A model generated the notes under the pieces. The model was not told the origin of the DNA. It did not search any database and saw only the letters and a list, made by a program, of their open reading frames with translations. This document shows, piece after piece, positions 52,831 to 62,074 of a stretch of DNA of 64,000 nt. The stretch comes from an uncultured Acetatifactor sp. (GTDB lineage: Bacteria; Bacillota; Clostridia; Lachnospirales; Lachnospiraceae). Location of the stretch: contig CAJTXE010000009.1 in assembly GCA_910580225.1 (NCBI GenBank), forward strand, positions 1-64,000. The letters are read 5' to 3'. Every line of letters begins with the position of its first letter. Positions within the stretch are counted from its first letter, which is position 1. The position numbers were made by a program, and so were the translations under genes.

Positions 52831-53601
52831 TTATTCCGATTCCTGCGCAACCGTGCTGATAATAATATTCTCCGCCGGAATCTCAGTTTTGCGCTTGACA
52901 ATATCTTCGATCTGTGCTCTCATAACGTCATCCAGGGCAGCAGCATTCACTACCACATCTACCGCATTGCCATTGATGCTGACTACTACATCCTGAAACC
53001 CCTTCGCCTCCAGAAGGATCTCCGCCGCTGCTTCTTTCTCGGCGATAGCCGTCATCTGTACCATACTGTCCACCGCTTCCTGTTTCTGCTCATCCGTAAG
53101 CCCCGCACTGTTGATGATCTCCAGAAGCGTCTCCTTGTTCTTAGCCCTGGTCTGCTCCTTTAAGAGCTTTGCATCCGAGAGAACTGTCACCCCCGGTGTG
53201 GAAGTGAAAACCGCTTCCCCGGGAATCTCTCCTTCTTCCGGTGTGTTTCCTTCCACCTCGCCTTCTGCTGTGCCCGATACATCCAGGAGATCCATATCTG
53301 TATCCAGATAATTATCCACGATACCGCTCTCATCGGTGTCCAGGCTCTCAATTTCCGTCATTCCTGCCATAAGATCTTCCTCCGACAGGTCCAGCAATCC
53401 GTCTGCAGTATAATTCTCTGTAACGATGCCTCCGGAATCTACAGGGCTGGCATTGTTTACATCCACATTACTGTCATCTGTTGCCAGTATTTCATCTTCC
53501 AGTCCGGTTCCCGCAAACTGCAGATAGCCTGCAATTGCAATCATGATTGCCAATGCGGTTATCATTAGCTGATTTTTCTTGATTAAGCTTTTCACATTCA
53601 T
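52831..53601 (-). CDS. spoIIIAH: Stage III sporulation protein AH
   Basis: A 256-residue membrane protein. One N-terminal helix (LMITALAIMIAIAGYLQF) is followed by an extended acidic linker (about 40-140) and the C-terminal ring-building/YscJ-like domain (TREKN-like helix, ILLEAKGFQDVVVSINGNAVDVVV). In the engulfing mother cell SpoIIIAH binds SpoIIQ across the intermembrane space. It is the last gene of the spoIIIA operon. Confidence 0.93.
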   Translation of the reverse strand: MNVKSLIKKNQLMITALAIMIAIAGYLQFAGTGLEDEILATDDSNVDVNNASPVDSGGIVTENYTADGLLDLSEEDLMAGMTEIESLDTDESGIVDNYLDTDMDLLDVSGTAEGEVEGNTPEEGEIPGEAVFTSTPGVTVLSDAKLLKEQTRAKNKETLLEIINSAGLTDEQKQEAVDSMVQMTAIAEKEAAAEILLEAKGFQDVVVSINGNAVDVVVNAAALDDVMRAQIEDIVKRKTEIPAENIIISTVAQESE

Positions 53602-53671
53602 TCCTCTCTTTGCATTTTACTACTTCATTGTATGAGCCTCCCAAAGGATATATGCGTGAAAAAACATCCTG

Positions 53672-54334
53672 TCACTGGGATTTGTCCGGAGACTGCACCT
53701 CCATCTTCACCACCTTCACTTTATGTGCCTCCACGCCGAACAGCGCCTGTACGGCTTCCACAATGGTGCGGTTGACAATGCCGCTTCCCGCCCCCTCCGC
53801 CACCACCAGTACACCTTCAATCTCCGGAGACAGCGTCTTGACAACATAGGGTTCGCTTGTGCCTCCTTCTGTGCGGTATACTGTACTTTCCCTGGAGTCC
53901 ACCTGACTGATATTGCGGTTTCCTCCCTGAGAATCACTTTCACTTGTAGAAGAACGGCTTACCGGCTGTTCTTTTTCCACCACCAGTTCACGGGAAGATT
54001 TCAGGGTAATCATCACTTCCACTTTCCCCACACCTGCCATTTTTGACAAAAGCGCTGTCAGCCGCTCCTCCAGGTAAGCTGCATAGACCTCTTCCCCTGC
54101 CGCTTCCGTATTCTCATCTGTCTCCTGTCTCCCGCTGGCTGTACCGGAAAAGGAGACAATATTATCTGTCCCGCCGAACTCTCCTCCCTCCTTCTCCTTT
54201 TCGGTGCCCCCACCGGTGGGAAGCGCTATAATCACCAGCAGAATTCCCGTCAGCACAAGTACAATAAAATTATCTCTGCGGAACCATTTCCGGATCCCTT
54301 TTTCCTCCGCCCATTTTTTCCAGTCCCTGCCCAT
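53672..54334 (-). CDS. spoIIIAG: Stage III sporulation protein AG
   Basis: A 220-residue protein with one membrane helix (NFIVLVLTGILLVIIALP) near residue 30 and a secretin-like ring-forming domain: LTALLSKMAGVGKVEVMITLKSS, then ETLSPEIEGVLVVAEGAG-type region (SPEIEGVLVVAEGAGSGIV) and ALFGVEAHKVKVVKM. A GTG at 54361 would add nine residues; the ATG at 54334 fits relatives better. It forms a large ring in the SpoIIIA-SpoIIQ channel. Confidence 0.92.
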   Translation of the reverse strand: MGRDWKKWAEEKGIRKWFRRDNFIVLVLTGILLVIIALPTGGGTEKEKEGGEFGGTDNIVSFSGTASGRQETDENTEAAGEEVYAAYLEERLTALLSKMAGVGKVEVMITLKSSRELVVEKEQPVSRSSTSESDSQGGNRNISQVDSRESTVYRTEGGTSEPYVVKTLSPEIEGVLVVAEGAGSGIVNRTIVEAVQALFGVEAHKVKVVKMEVQSPDKSQ

Positions 54335-54533
54335 ACTATCCCATGCCTTTCTGTCCTGCACTTCTTCTGTGCCTGTCTCTGCTCACTTTCCCATTTTTAT
54401 GTGTCCGCTCTTTGCTCCATCCCCCTTCTATGCATTACACTATACTCTTTTTTCATCTTCAGCAAATTTCATTTATTCTATACGCCGCCTGTCCGCCTGC
54501 CTTCTTTCCCATGATACTGCCCCGGACAATCTT

Positions 54534-55112
54534 TTAATCCAAGTTTCCCTTTTCGTCTTCTGAAAAAGGTCTGATGGTAACCGGCTCAACCGGGTCCATA
54601 TGAATTGTTATCCTGTCTTCTGCTTCCAATCCGGTTTCAGGAACGACCCCGGATTCCATTCTCTGTTTCGTTTCGATCTCCTGTCCCAGATCCTGCACTG
54701 TTTCGGCCTCCTGTTCAGCCCGGTCCGTTTCCGTCCCTTCTTCCTGCGGACTGCCATTCAAATCCACTCCTTCTGTGCTGTCACACTCTGCCTGTTCCTC
54801 CATACGGCGCTGTACCTCCTCCAGAGTCATCTGTTCCAACAGATCGTCGGCTGCCGCAGCACTTTCCACAGCCTCCTCCATCCCCTGTTCCAACTCCTGT
54901 CTGAACTGCTGCAATATTTCCGCCGCTTCCTGCCCGCCTCTTCCCAGCAAATATTTTCCTACGGGAAGGAGCAGTTGTATCAGAATCATAATTCCCGCCA
55001 AAAGCCTTAAATATTTCTCATAGGCCTCCTGCGGTCTGAAATGTATAATCGTTCTCACACAGATCAGAAAAATCCCCATGCGGCAGATTGCCTGAAACAG
55101 TGAATTCTGCAT
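54534..55112 (-). CDS. spoIIIAF: Stage III sporulation protein AF
   Basis: A 192-residue protein with two N-terminal membrane helices (AICRMGIFLICVRTII and LLAGIMILIQLLLPVGKYLL) and a long, acidic C-terminal part rich in Glu and Gln. The pattern and operon position between spoIIIAE and spoIIIAG identify it. A ribosome binding site GGAGGGAG precedes the ATG. Confidence 0.88.
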   Translation of the reverse strand: MQNSLFQAICRMGIFLICVRTIIHFRPQEAYEKYLRLLAGIMILIQLLLPVGKYLLGRGGQEAAEILQQFRQELEQGMEEAVESAAAADDLLEQMTLEEVQRRMEEQAECDSTEGVDLNGSPQEEGTETDRAEQEAETVQDLGQEIETKQRMESGVVPETGLEAEDRITIHMDPVEPVTIRPFSEDEKGNLD

Positions 55113-55130
55113 GGCAGCTCCCTCCTCTGT

Positions 55131-56174
55131 CTATTTCAACCCCGTTACAGCCACTGCAATTAAAAACAGCATCATCGCCGTTCCGGCAGCCCGAAACAAC
55201 AGCATACAGGCATTCCCGATTCTGTCTACACAGGCTGTAACCCTCCTGTCACTGACAATCCCCATAAAGGCAGCCGCTGCCTTCAGCAAAATTGCCGATA
55301 CTGCTATCTTCATCAATGGCATGATACAGAGCAAGATCAGCAGCAACAGCAGCACAACACCGATACTGTTTCTGATCACCATGGCTGACCCCAGAACCAG
55401 CTCTGTCACACCTCCCACAGCACTTCCCACCCCAGGTATGGCAGAAATCAGTTTCTGAAGAGCAGAATTTCTGGCAGAATCCACCACCGGAGCAATGAGC
55501 CTCTGAAAGATGCCCAGCCCCGTCACAATGCCCAAAGCCCCCTTTAATCCCCATCCGATGATACGTCCCAGCAGATCAATCAGAAAATCCAGTTTTTCTT
55601 CTATCCAGATACCGTTTACAATGGACAACATACTGAAACTGTAAATCAACGGCAGAATCAATGCGGACAACACCGATTCCACCCCATACACTGCCAGAAG
55701 CATCAGCTGTCTGGAAGCCCCTGCCGTCACTGCACCTGAGGAAACTCCGATGGAAAACAAATACGCAGGAATCAGAAGCTTCGCGAACAGAACCGTATTT
55801 TCCATAACACTTTTGGCTGTATCCGCAGCCTGTGCAAAGCATTTGAGAAGCACTGTGGTACAGAGCAGATACAGAAAATAAAATGCCATGTCTGCCACCT
55901 GCTGTCGATCAAAAATCTCCACAAAATGTGTCATCAGTGTAGAAACAATGCCCAAAACCAGCAGCCACACAAATACATTCCGCATACTGCCAAGCTGCCC
56001 CCCAATGTCCGCCACACTTCCCTGAAACAGTCCCTTTATAGCTCCAAAGATATCGCCCTCCAGTACCTGCGCAAAAAGCTGTTCCAGATTCAGATTCCGC
56101 TCCGGAAACAGTTTGGCAATTCCTTCTTCCAGATGGTCCAGCCCATAATCCTGCCATATGAGTTTCAGTTCCAT
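55131..56174 (-). CDS. spoIIIAE: Stage III sporulation protein AE
   Basis: A 347-residue polytopic membrane protein. Several hydrophobic helices occur, among them NVFVWLLVLGIVSTLMTHFVEI, MAFYFLYLLCTTVLLKCFA and VVLLLLLILLCIMPLMKIAVSAI. The family block GLKGALGIVTGLGIFQRLIAPVVD and AISAIPGVGSAVGG-type segment are present. The start at 56174 follows GGAGGGGG. It is the largest membrane component of the SpoIIIA channel. Compared with B. subtilis the N-terminal secretion-like extension is short. Confidence 0.92.
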   Translation of the reverse strand: MELKLIWQDYGLDHLEEGIAKLFPERNLNLEQLFAQVLEGDIFGAIKGLFQGSVADIGGQLGSMRNVFVWLLVLGIVSTLMTHFVEIFDRQQVADMAFYFLYLLCTTVLLKCFAQAADTAKSVMENTVLFAKLLIPAYLFSIGVSSGAVTAGASRQLMLLAVYGVESVLSALILPLIYSFSMLSIVNGIWIEEKLDFLIDLLGRIIGWGLKGALGIVTGLGIFQRLIAPVVDSARNSALQKLISAIPGVGSAVGGVTELVLGSAMVIRNSIGVVLLLLLILLCIMPLMKIAVSAILLKAAAAFMGIVSDRRVTACVDRIGNACMLLFRAAGTAMMLFLIAVAVTGLK

Positions 56175-56262
56175 ACCCCCTCCTTCTGCCGATCCTCTCC
56201 ATTCCTCTCTCAAGATTCCGGACCACTGTACGGTTGTCAGCGGATTTCACATCCCCTTTTGC

Positions 56263-56649
56263 TTACAGGAAACTCTGTATCTGCTCAATTACTGCAAACA
56301 AAACCGGCAGTCCGGCAAACATGACTGTCAGCTTCCCAAGCACTTCTATCTGCCCGGCCACGGTCTGATACCCTGCATCCCTGCAAATTCCGGAACTAAA
56401 TTCACATATATATGTAATTCCGACTACCTTCAGCAAAATAGCCAGATAGGCTTCTGCTCCGTCAAGATAAGATCTAATTCTGTCCAGCTGGACCATCACG
56501 GCTTCCACCTGACGGATACAGAAGAAAAATATAATGATACTCACTGCCAACCCTATATATGCGGCATATTCTGACTTGTCCGCTTTGAACTGCATTGCCA
56601 GCAACACACCTGCTATCCCCAGAAAAGCAACTTTTATAAGCTCCGTCAT
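56263..56649 (-). CDS. spoIIIAD: Stage III sporulation protein AD
   Basis: A 128-residue hydrophobic protein with several membrane helices: VAFLGIAGVLLAMQFKADKSEYA, AYIGLAVSIIIFFFCIRQVEAV and MFAGLPVLFAVIEQIQSFL. A loop with AEAYLAILLKVVGITYICEFSSGICRDAG matches the family. It lies between spoIIIAC and spoIIIAE. Confidence 0.92.
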   Translation of the reverse strand: MTELIKVAFLGIAGVLLAMQFKADKSEYAAYIGLAVSIIIFFFCIRQVEAVMVQLDRIRSYLDGAEAYLAILLKVVGITYICEFSSGICRDAGYQTVAGQIEVLGKLTVMFAGLPVLFAVIEQIQSFL

Positions 56650-56684
56650 ATTTTACTCCCGGTCCTTCCGTCCCTTTCTCTGCT

Positions 56685-56879
56685 TCAAAGCGAAAACAGT
56701 GTCTCTATGGTCTGGAAAAGTTCATATATATAAGGTACAATCCATGTCAGCACCAGAATCAGCCCTGCCAAACTGATCAGGAAGGCATGCTCCTCCCTTC
56801 CGCTGTGTTTCAGGATCTGACTTAATATAGTTACCAAAATACCCACTGCCGCTATCTTAAATATCAGACTTACTCCCAT
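56685..56879 (-). CDS. spoIIIAC: Stage III sporulation protein AC
   Basis: A 64-residue protein with two membrane helices, MGVSLIFKIAAVGILVTILSQILKHSGREEHAFLISLAGLILVLTWI-like order (first helix IFKIAAVGILVTIL, second FLISLAGLILVLTWI), with the conserved HSGREEHAF turn between them. The short length is normal for this family. Confidence 0.92.
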   Translation of the reverse strand: MGVSLIFKIAAVGILVTILSQILKHSGREEHAFLISLAGLILVLTWIVPYIYELFQTIETLFSL

Positions 56880-56956
56880 AACGCCTCACATTCCGGATAC
56901 AGAATTCCTGCTTTCCAAAGCCAACCAGGCCTGGTAAAGGGGGTTGATACGGAGCA

Positions 56957-57475
56957 CTAACACAATACCAGAACCAACAGAAGACCGCCCATGACCCCCA
57001 GTCCAACAGCCATTCTGCATTTTTCGTCATTTTCCTTTTCCAGTTTTCTCTCTGTTGCGCCAAGCTGCTCCATGCCCTGTTCAATCGCACGCAGCTGCAT
57101 CTGACTGTCCGCAAATCCTGTCTGTCGGGTAAAATTCAGGAAATCATCCCTGTCCCCGGGCTTCAGCGGCAATTCAGCTAATATGCTGTCTACGCCTTCA
57201 CGGAACGCTTCTTCGAAAGTTATTCCGGTATTATCCTCCATTTTGCTGCCGATCCCAAGAAATGCTTCCTCAAATGGAGACGGCAGATATTTGGCAATGT
57301 GCCGGCAGCATTCCGGCAGGGTATCTCTTCCATACCGCACTTCCCCAGCCAGCAGCTCCAGAATATCCCGCAGGCTGTGCAGAGCCCTGACCCTACCGGT
57401 CAGCTGATTTCGATACCATATGCCCAGCCCCAGACATCCGCAGAAAATCATACAGCATCCCACACCCTTCAGCAT
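56957..57475 (-). CDS. spoIIIAB: Stage III sporulation protein AB
   Basis: A 172-residue protein with a short N-terminal hydrophobic helix (CMIFCGCLGLGIWYRNQL), the block SLRDILELLAGEVRYGRDTLPECCRHIA and a C-terminal helix ending in membrane-like residues (MAVGLGVMGGLLLVLVLC). These are typical SpoIIIAB features, related to type II secretion F proteins. The start at 57475 gives a 7-base overlap with spoIIIAA. Confidence 0.9.
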   Translation of the reverse strand: MLKGVGCCMIFCGCLGLGIWYRNQLTGRVRALHSLRDILELLAGEVRYGRDTLPECCRHIAKYLPSPFEEAFLGIGSKMEDNTGITFEEAFREGVDSILAELPLKPGDRDDFLNFTRQTGFADSQMQLRAIEQGMEQLGATERKLEKENDEKCRMAVGLGVMGGLLLVLVLC

Positions 57476-58407
57476 ATCCTCTGCCCCCTTTCCAGGATCT
57501 GTTTCACCACACATTTTCCTTCTTCTTTTCCCAGAATAAGAAACACTTCAAACATCCTGTCCCAAAAGTCCGTCTGCAGAGAAAACCTGTGCTCCACATC
57601 CTCCCTGTCTTCCCCATGTACCGTGGCAAGTATCCGGCATCCGCATGCAGAAGCCTGTCTAAGTGCCTTAAGTTCCCCCTCACTGCCCAATTCATCTATG
57701 GCAATAACCTCAGGTGACATTGAGCGTAGAAGCAGCAGCATCCCTGTCTCTTTTGGACAACCATCCAGTACATCCGTCCGCATGCCCACATCATTCTGAG
57801 GTCTGCCCAGAAAAGAACCTGCCAATTCGGAACGTTCATCCACCACCCCCACTGTCATTCCTCTGCCGTATCCATTACCGTCCGAAACCTGACGGATCAG
57901 ATCCCGCAGCAACGTAGTCTTGCCGCAGCCCGGCGGAGAAATAATCAACGCATTCTTCAGACTGCCCTTCCTATACATCCGAGGCAGAACTTTGTCTGCT
58001 GCCCCCTTCTTCTGATGAGAAACTCTGATATTTAAAAAGGAAATATTTTTCAATGTCCGGATACTGCCGTCGGGTTCCAGCACTGCTTGTCCTGCCACTC
58101 CCACGCGATGCCCGCCTGCCACCGTGACAAAACCCCTTTTCAGATCCTCTTCAAATGCATAGGGTGAGTAGTGACAGATATGCTCCAAAATTTCCTCCAA
58201 TACCCTTTCTGTCACTGTATATGCATCTGTACAGATATCAATAAATTTTCCGTCCCTGTCCAGAAAAACTTCACTGCCGTTCCTGTGCAGCACAACCGGT
58301 CTGCCCGCTCTTAAGCGAATTTCCTGGACAGAATCCTGAATTTTTGCTGTCCTCTGCCAAATGCCCCGATATTGCAGCGGAAACAGTTGTAAAATAGAGT
58401 TATCCAT
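57469..58407 (-). CDS. spoIIIAA: Stage III sporulation protein AA, AAA+ ATPase
   Basis: A 312-residue ATPase related to secretion ATPases. Walker A is IISPPGCGKTTLLRDLIRQ near residue 140. The Walker B region has GVVDERSEL, and EVIAIDELGSEGE lies further on. RLRAGRPVVLHRNG is near the N-terminus. It powers the SpoIIIA channel that supports forespore gene expression. The start at 58407 follows AGGAGG and is preceded by a sigma-E-type promoter. It is the first gene of the operon. Confidence 0.95.
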   Translation of the reverse strand: MDNSILQLFPLQYRGIWQRTAKIQDSVQEIRLRAGRPVVLHRNGSEVFLDRDGKFIDICTDAYTVTERVLEEILEHICHYSPYAFEEDLKRGFVTVAGGHRVGVAGQAVLEPDGSIRTLKNISFLNIRVSHQKKGAADKVLPRMYRKGSLKNALIISPPGCGKTTLLRDLIRQVSDGNGYGRGMTVGVVDERSELAGSFLGRPQNDVGMRTDVLDGCPKETGMLLLLRSMSPEVIAIDELGSEGELKALRQASACGCRILATVHGEDREDVEHRFSLQTDFWDRMFEVFLILGKEEGKCVVKQILERGQRIC

Positions 58408-58427
58408 TGACCTGTCCTCCTTTCTCA

Positions 58428-58455
58428 AATATATGATAAAACAAGCGGAATATTC
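58428..58455 (-). promoter_or_regulatory. Sigma-E-type promoter of the spoIIIA operon
   Basis: Minus-strand GAATATT (58449-58455), a 13-base spacer and CATATATT (58428-58435), close to the mother-cell sigma-E consensus (KMATATT, 13-15 bases, CATACAMT). Transcription would start near 58420, leaving a very short leader before spoIIIAA. Confidence 0.65.
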
Positions 58456-58515
58456 CTGCCTGCTGCAAGGGACCTTTCCATACCGACAAAAATATCTTGA
58501 CAAAATTTTCCAAAA

Positions 58516-58561
58516 AAAGTCAGAGGAAATACTGTTTTCCAACAGCATTTCCTCTGACTTT
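58516..58561 (-). terminator. Strong terminator upstream of spoIIIAA
   Basis: AAAGTCAGAGGAAAT and ATTTCCTCTGACTTT form a perfect 15-base stem; after one mismatch an inner CTGTT/AACAG closes on a TTCC loop. On the minus strand it is followed by a T-run, so it ends the transglutaminase-like transcript and insulates spoIIIA. Confidence 0.9.
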
Positions 58562-58575
58562 ACTAAAAAATCTCC

Positions 58576-60342
58576 TCAATATGTGTACACATTGTGATAC
58601 AGTCTGTAATATCCGCCTCCCAGGCTTTGAGCCTGCAGATTGATAACAAACGACTCCGCCCCCATCTCCTTCAGCGCACCTTCCACATATCCTTTCCAAT
58701 ACTCTCCGCTGTTGTATGCCTGCTCAACGGAATTCCATAAATCCTCTGGGATAACATTGATAAACTGTTTGTCTCCGATTCCCGCTTCCTGCAGCAATTT
58801 GCCGCAATCCTCGTAGTATTCCTTTATCGTAGCCCGGATATCTTCCTCCGTGATGCCCGCTGTTTCCAGTGCCTCCTGCCGCTTTTCCTCTTCGCTCATT
58901 TCCACATCAAGATCTGCTCCTGTCTTGCTCTTCCAGGTCAAAGGTTCCATAGGGGTCGGGTTAATCAACTCCGCCATACCACCTTGAACATCTTCTGTCT
59001 CCTGGCCATCTCCGGTATCCGGAGTATCTCCGTTTTCTCCTGCACCGGAAGAACTGTCGTTATTCTGGTCTGAGAAGCCTTCACGATCCGACACACAGGC
59101 CGGCAGATAGACAGCAAGTCCCGTCCGCATATGAGTCATACCGAATTGCCTGTCTGACCGATTAAAATAATCGTAGGTAGAAGGCTCTGTGTCATCCCAG
59201 GTAACATCCACATTGTGGTACCCACCGCCCAGTTTAATAATATTCCATGCGTGATCTTCTCCTGCAAAGCCGGTACAATAATAACAGGGAATCCCAAGCT
59301 GCTGCATCAGGTACTGAAACGCCCGGGCATAACCGGCACAGACGCTCTGGCCCTTGACCAATGCACTGTAGGCACTCTGATTCATGGGCGCATTTATAAC
59401 ATACTCTACCGACTGCATCAGCCTGTCATGAACATATTGTTCTTTTTCCGTTTCACTGCCCAATGCTCTGGCACCTGCCAGAATTTCCTCTGCCCGACCC
59501 TCAAATTCTCCTCTGGTCTGCTCCAGATTTTCTGCCGTCTCATTATATTTCAAAGTGATCTCCACACATCTGCCATCGCGCAAATATTTGCAGTAATATC
59601 CTGTTTCCAGCCAGAACAGCTCCGGATGATCATTGTAAACCGCCTCAAATACAGTCTTCAGCTGATTTACATTCACCTCTGCCACCGGTGCAAAACTTTG
59701 CACCATATCCATCGCGTTTGCATAAATCTGACTGTACAGCGCCTGCATATCTGTTTCCAGCATGGCGTAATAAGGATAAAATTCCGCATCAAAACTTAGC
59801 TCACTGCCGATATTTCCCGCAGAGTCTGTCAGATTATCCGCCTCTTCCGGAAGAATCTGCTCCCCTTCATCCTGAACCGGCTCATAACCAGTCCGGCCGC
59901 TGACAGAAGCCGGTGTCTTGATCGCCTGGCTGTCAGGAGGCTCATATCCCACCTGATCTCCGTCCCGTATCCAGTCCGCATTAATTCCAGGCTGGGCTAT
60001 ACCGCCCTGTTCACCATTGGATCCAACCTCCGGAGAATTTCCATCTGCACCGCCCTGTCCGTCTGTCATTCCGGCCAAACCGGGAATCTTCTCCCCGCCG
60101 ATACCGTCAGGCTGTTCCGGCACTTCTTCCCTGCCGCCGATGACAGCGGGCGTCTGTTCCTCCCCAAATGACAAGTCTCCTCCAGCATGGTCATTTCCTC
60201 CCGCCTGGGATGATGTAAGATTCTCCACCTTCTCTGCCAACATTTCAGTCAAAGAAGGTGTCAGGGCACATACAAGCACACCGATACACAGTATCATAAT
60301 CAACGACATAAGAAAGAAAAAAATGGTTTTTAATATTTTCAT
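58576..60342 (-). CDS. Membrane-anchored transglutaminase-like protein
   Basis: A 588-residue protein. An N-terminal membrane helix (TIFFFLMSLIMILCIGVLVCAL) precedes a Gly/Pro/Glu-rich, low-complexity region of about 130 residues. The transglutaminase-like domain carries the catalytic Cys in QSVCAGYARAFQYLM, His in AGEDHAWNIIKLG and Asp in NVDVTWDD. Family features such as AYETLNE-like helices and NDHPELFWLETGYY are shared with the lipoprotein at 48495. A C-terminal region of about 120 residues follows another acidic linker. It should act at the outer face of the membrane. It ends 15 bases before the terminator ahead of spoIIIAA. No clear ribosome binding site is visible. Confidence 0.85.
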   Translation of the reverse strand: MKILKTIFFFLMSLIMILCIGVLVCALTPSLTEMLAEKVENLTSSQAGGNDHAGGDLSFGEEQTPAVIGGREEVPEQPDGIGGEKIPGLAGMTDGQGGADGNSPEVGSNGEQGGIAQPGINADWIRDGDQVGYEPPDSQAIKTPASVSGRTGYEPVQDEGEQILPEEADNLTDSAGNIGSELSFDAEFYPYYAMLETDMQALYSQIYANAMDMVQSFAPVAEVNVNQLKTVFEAVYNDHPELFWLETGYYCKYLRDGRCVEITLKYNETAENLEQTRGEFEGRAEEILAGARALGSETEKEQYVHDRLMQSVEYVINAPMNQSAYSALVKGQSVCAGYARAFQYLMQQLGIPCYYCTGFAGEDHAWNIIKLGGGYHNVDVTWDDTEPSTYDYFNRSDRQFGMTHMRTGLAVYLPACVSDREGFSDQNNDSSSGAGENGDTPDTGDGQETEDVQGGMAELINPTPMEPLTWKSKTGADLDVEMSEEEKRQEALETAGITEEDIRATIKEYYEDCGKLLQEAGIGDKQFINVIPEDLWNSVEQAYNSGEYWKGYVEGALKEMGAESFVINLQAQSLGGGYYRLYHNVYTY

Positions 60343-60568
60343 AGCAATCACACATTCTGCCGGAAACGCCAGCCTGTTATTTTATATTCTGAAATACGCT
60401 CTTCTTTTATTCTGCCAGAACATCTCCGCTTCGGAACCCTTTCTGCCGGAATCTGGTCATATTATATCAAAAACAGCAAAATCTGTAAATCACTCTGTGT
60501 TATTTTCATTGTCCTGTCATATATTTTCTGATAGCCTTCCGGATATCCTCCATGTATTAACAGTAAAA

Positions 60569-60607
60569 ATCCGTCCCGGCCTTTATGAATAAAGCCCCTG
60601 GACGGAT
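60569..60607 (-). terminator. Terminator after citrate synthase
   Basis: ATCCGTCC (60569-60576) and GGACGGAT (60600-60607) enclose a smaller TTTAT/ATAAA stem, and T residues follow on the minus strand. It directly follows the citrate synthase stop codon. Confidence 0.8.
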
Positions 60608-60618
60608 CCTGTTTTTTC

Positions 60619-61968
60619 TTATCTGTTCTCCATCGGTATATATTCTTCCTGCTTCTGCATGACACTTTTGTAGGCAGGTCGTATGATCTTGTCCATGTTA
60701 ATCAGTTCTTCGATTCTATGGGCGCTCCAGCCCACAATCCTGGCAATGGCGAAAATAGGAGTAAACATTTCCAACGGAATCTCCAACATGCTGTATACAA
60801 ATCCACTGTAAAAGTCTACATTAGCGCTTACACCCTTATAAATACGTGCCTTCTCCGCGATAACCTGGGGAGCCATCCGTTCAATCATGGAATACAGAGC
60901 AAAATCCTTCTGCCTGCCCTTAGCGGATGCCAGCATTTCCACAAAGCCCTTGAACACCTGTGCTCTGGGGTCGGAAAGTGAATACACCGCATGGCCCATA
61001 CCGTAGATCAACCCTTTTCTGTCGAAGGCTTCCCTGTTCAGGATTTTCTTCAGATAAGCCCGGACAGCATCCTCGTCCGCCCAGTCGGACACATTGCTCT
61101 CGATATCCCGCATCATCTCCACTACCTTAATGTTGGCGCCGCCATGCTTCGGTCCCTTCAAAGAAGACAGAGCCGCTGCAATCACGGAATAGGTATCGGA
61201 ACCGGAAGACGTGACCACACGGGTGGTAAAGGTAGAGTTGTTGCCGCCGCCGTGCTCCATGTGCAGAACCAGAGCAATATCCAGTACCTTGGCCTCCAGC
61301 TCCGTATACTCCTTGTCGGGCCGCAGCATCATCAACAAATTTTCCGCCGTGGACAGCTTCTTGGAAGGACGGTGTATGTACATGCTCTCGTCATTCTGAT
61401 AATGATTATACGCATGGTAGGCATAGACAGCCAGCATGGGGAATACCCCAATGAGGCTCATGCACTGCCGCAGCACATTCTCAATTGTAGTATCACTGCA
61501 GTTTCTGTCATAGGAAGCCAGCGTCAGCACACTTCTGGTCAGGGAATTCATGATATCGTTGCTGGGGGCCTTCATAATGACATCCCTGGTAAAATTGGTG
61601 GGCAGTGTCCTGTTGGCTGCCAGGATTTCACGGAACTGCTTCAGCGCCTTTGCATCCGGCAGCTTTCCAAATAACAGCAGATAGGATATCTCCTCGAATC
61701 CAAATCCTGTCTCCCGGAACCCCTTTACCAGTTCGATGCAGTCATAACCCCGGTACCACAATTTACCCTCGCAGGGCGTCTTCACACCATCTACCATCTG
61801 AAAAGCGTCTATTCTGGAAACATTGGTCAGTCCTGTGACCACACCGTTTCCGTTCTTGTCACGCAGCCCTCTCTGAACCTCATATTTGTCGAACATCTCC
61901 GGCTCCAAATGGTCGGCCTCTCTGCATAACTGTGCATAATCATTCAAAAACAACTCTTTTTTCTTCAA
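60619..61968 (-). CDS. gltA: Citrate synthase
   Basis: A 449-residue citrate synthase condensing oxaloacetate and acetyl-CoA. Catalytic residues are visible in HMEHGGGNNSTF, GLKGPKHGGAN-like (SSLKGPKHGGANIKVV), GMGHAVYSLSDPRA and the C-terminal Asp in NVDFYSGF. Translation starts with TTG, eight bases after AGGAGG. It has its own promoter at 62045-62074. No aconitase or isocitrate dehydrogenase is adjacent; glutamate synthesis is the likely purpose. Confidence 0.95.
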   Translation of the reverse strand: MKKKELFLNDYAQLCREADHLEPEMFDKYEVQRGLRDKNGNGVVTGLTNVSRIDAFQMVDGVKTPCEGKLWYRGYDCIELVKGFRETGFGFEEISYLLLFGKLPDAKALKQFREILAANRTLPTNFTRDVIMKAPSNDIMNSLTRSVLTLASYDRNCSDTTIENVLRQCMSLIGVFPMLAVYAYHAYNHYQNDESMYIHRPSKKLSTAENLLMMLRPDKEYTELEAKVLDIALVLHMEHGGGNNSTFTTRVVTSSGSDTYSVIAAALSSLKGPKHGGANIKVVEMMRDIESNVSDWADEDAVRAYLKKILNREAFDRKGLIYGMGHAVYSLSDPRAQVFKGFVEMLASAKGRQKDFALYSMIERMAPQVIAEKARIYKGVSANVDFYSGFVYSMLEIPLEMFTPIFAIARIVGWSAHRIEELINMDKIIRPAYKSVMQKQEEYIPMENR

Positions 61969-62044
61969 TAAACAGTCCTCCTAACTTCTTGTAACCCATT
62001 TCCTACAGATACCATTTTGTCAAATCAAAATAAGTCTTAATGGT

Positions 62045-62074
62045 ATTCTATCGTTTTTCCATGCTTTCTGTCAA
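62045..62074 (-). promoter_or_regulatory. Sigma-A promoter of citrate synthase
   Basis: Minus-strand TTGACA (62069-62074), an 18-base spacer and TAGAAT (62045-62050). The 347-base gap between citrate synthase and the next gene otherwise holds only weak hairpins (for example ACTCT/AGAGT near 62212-62228). Confidence 0.7.
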
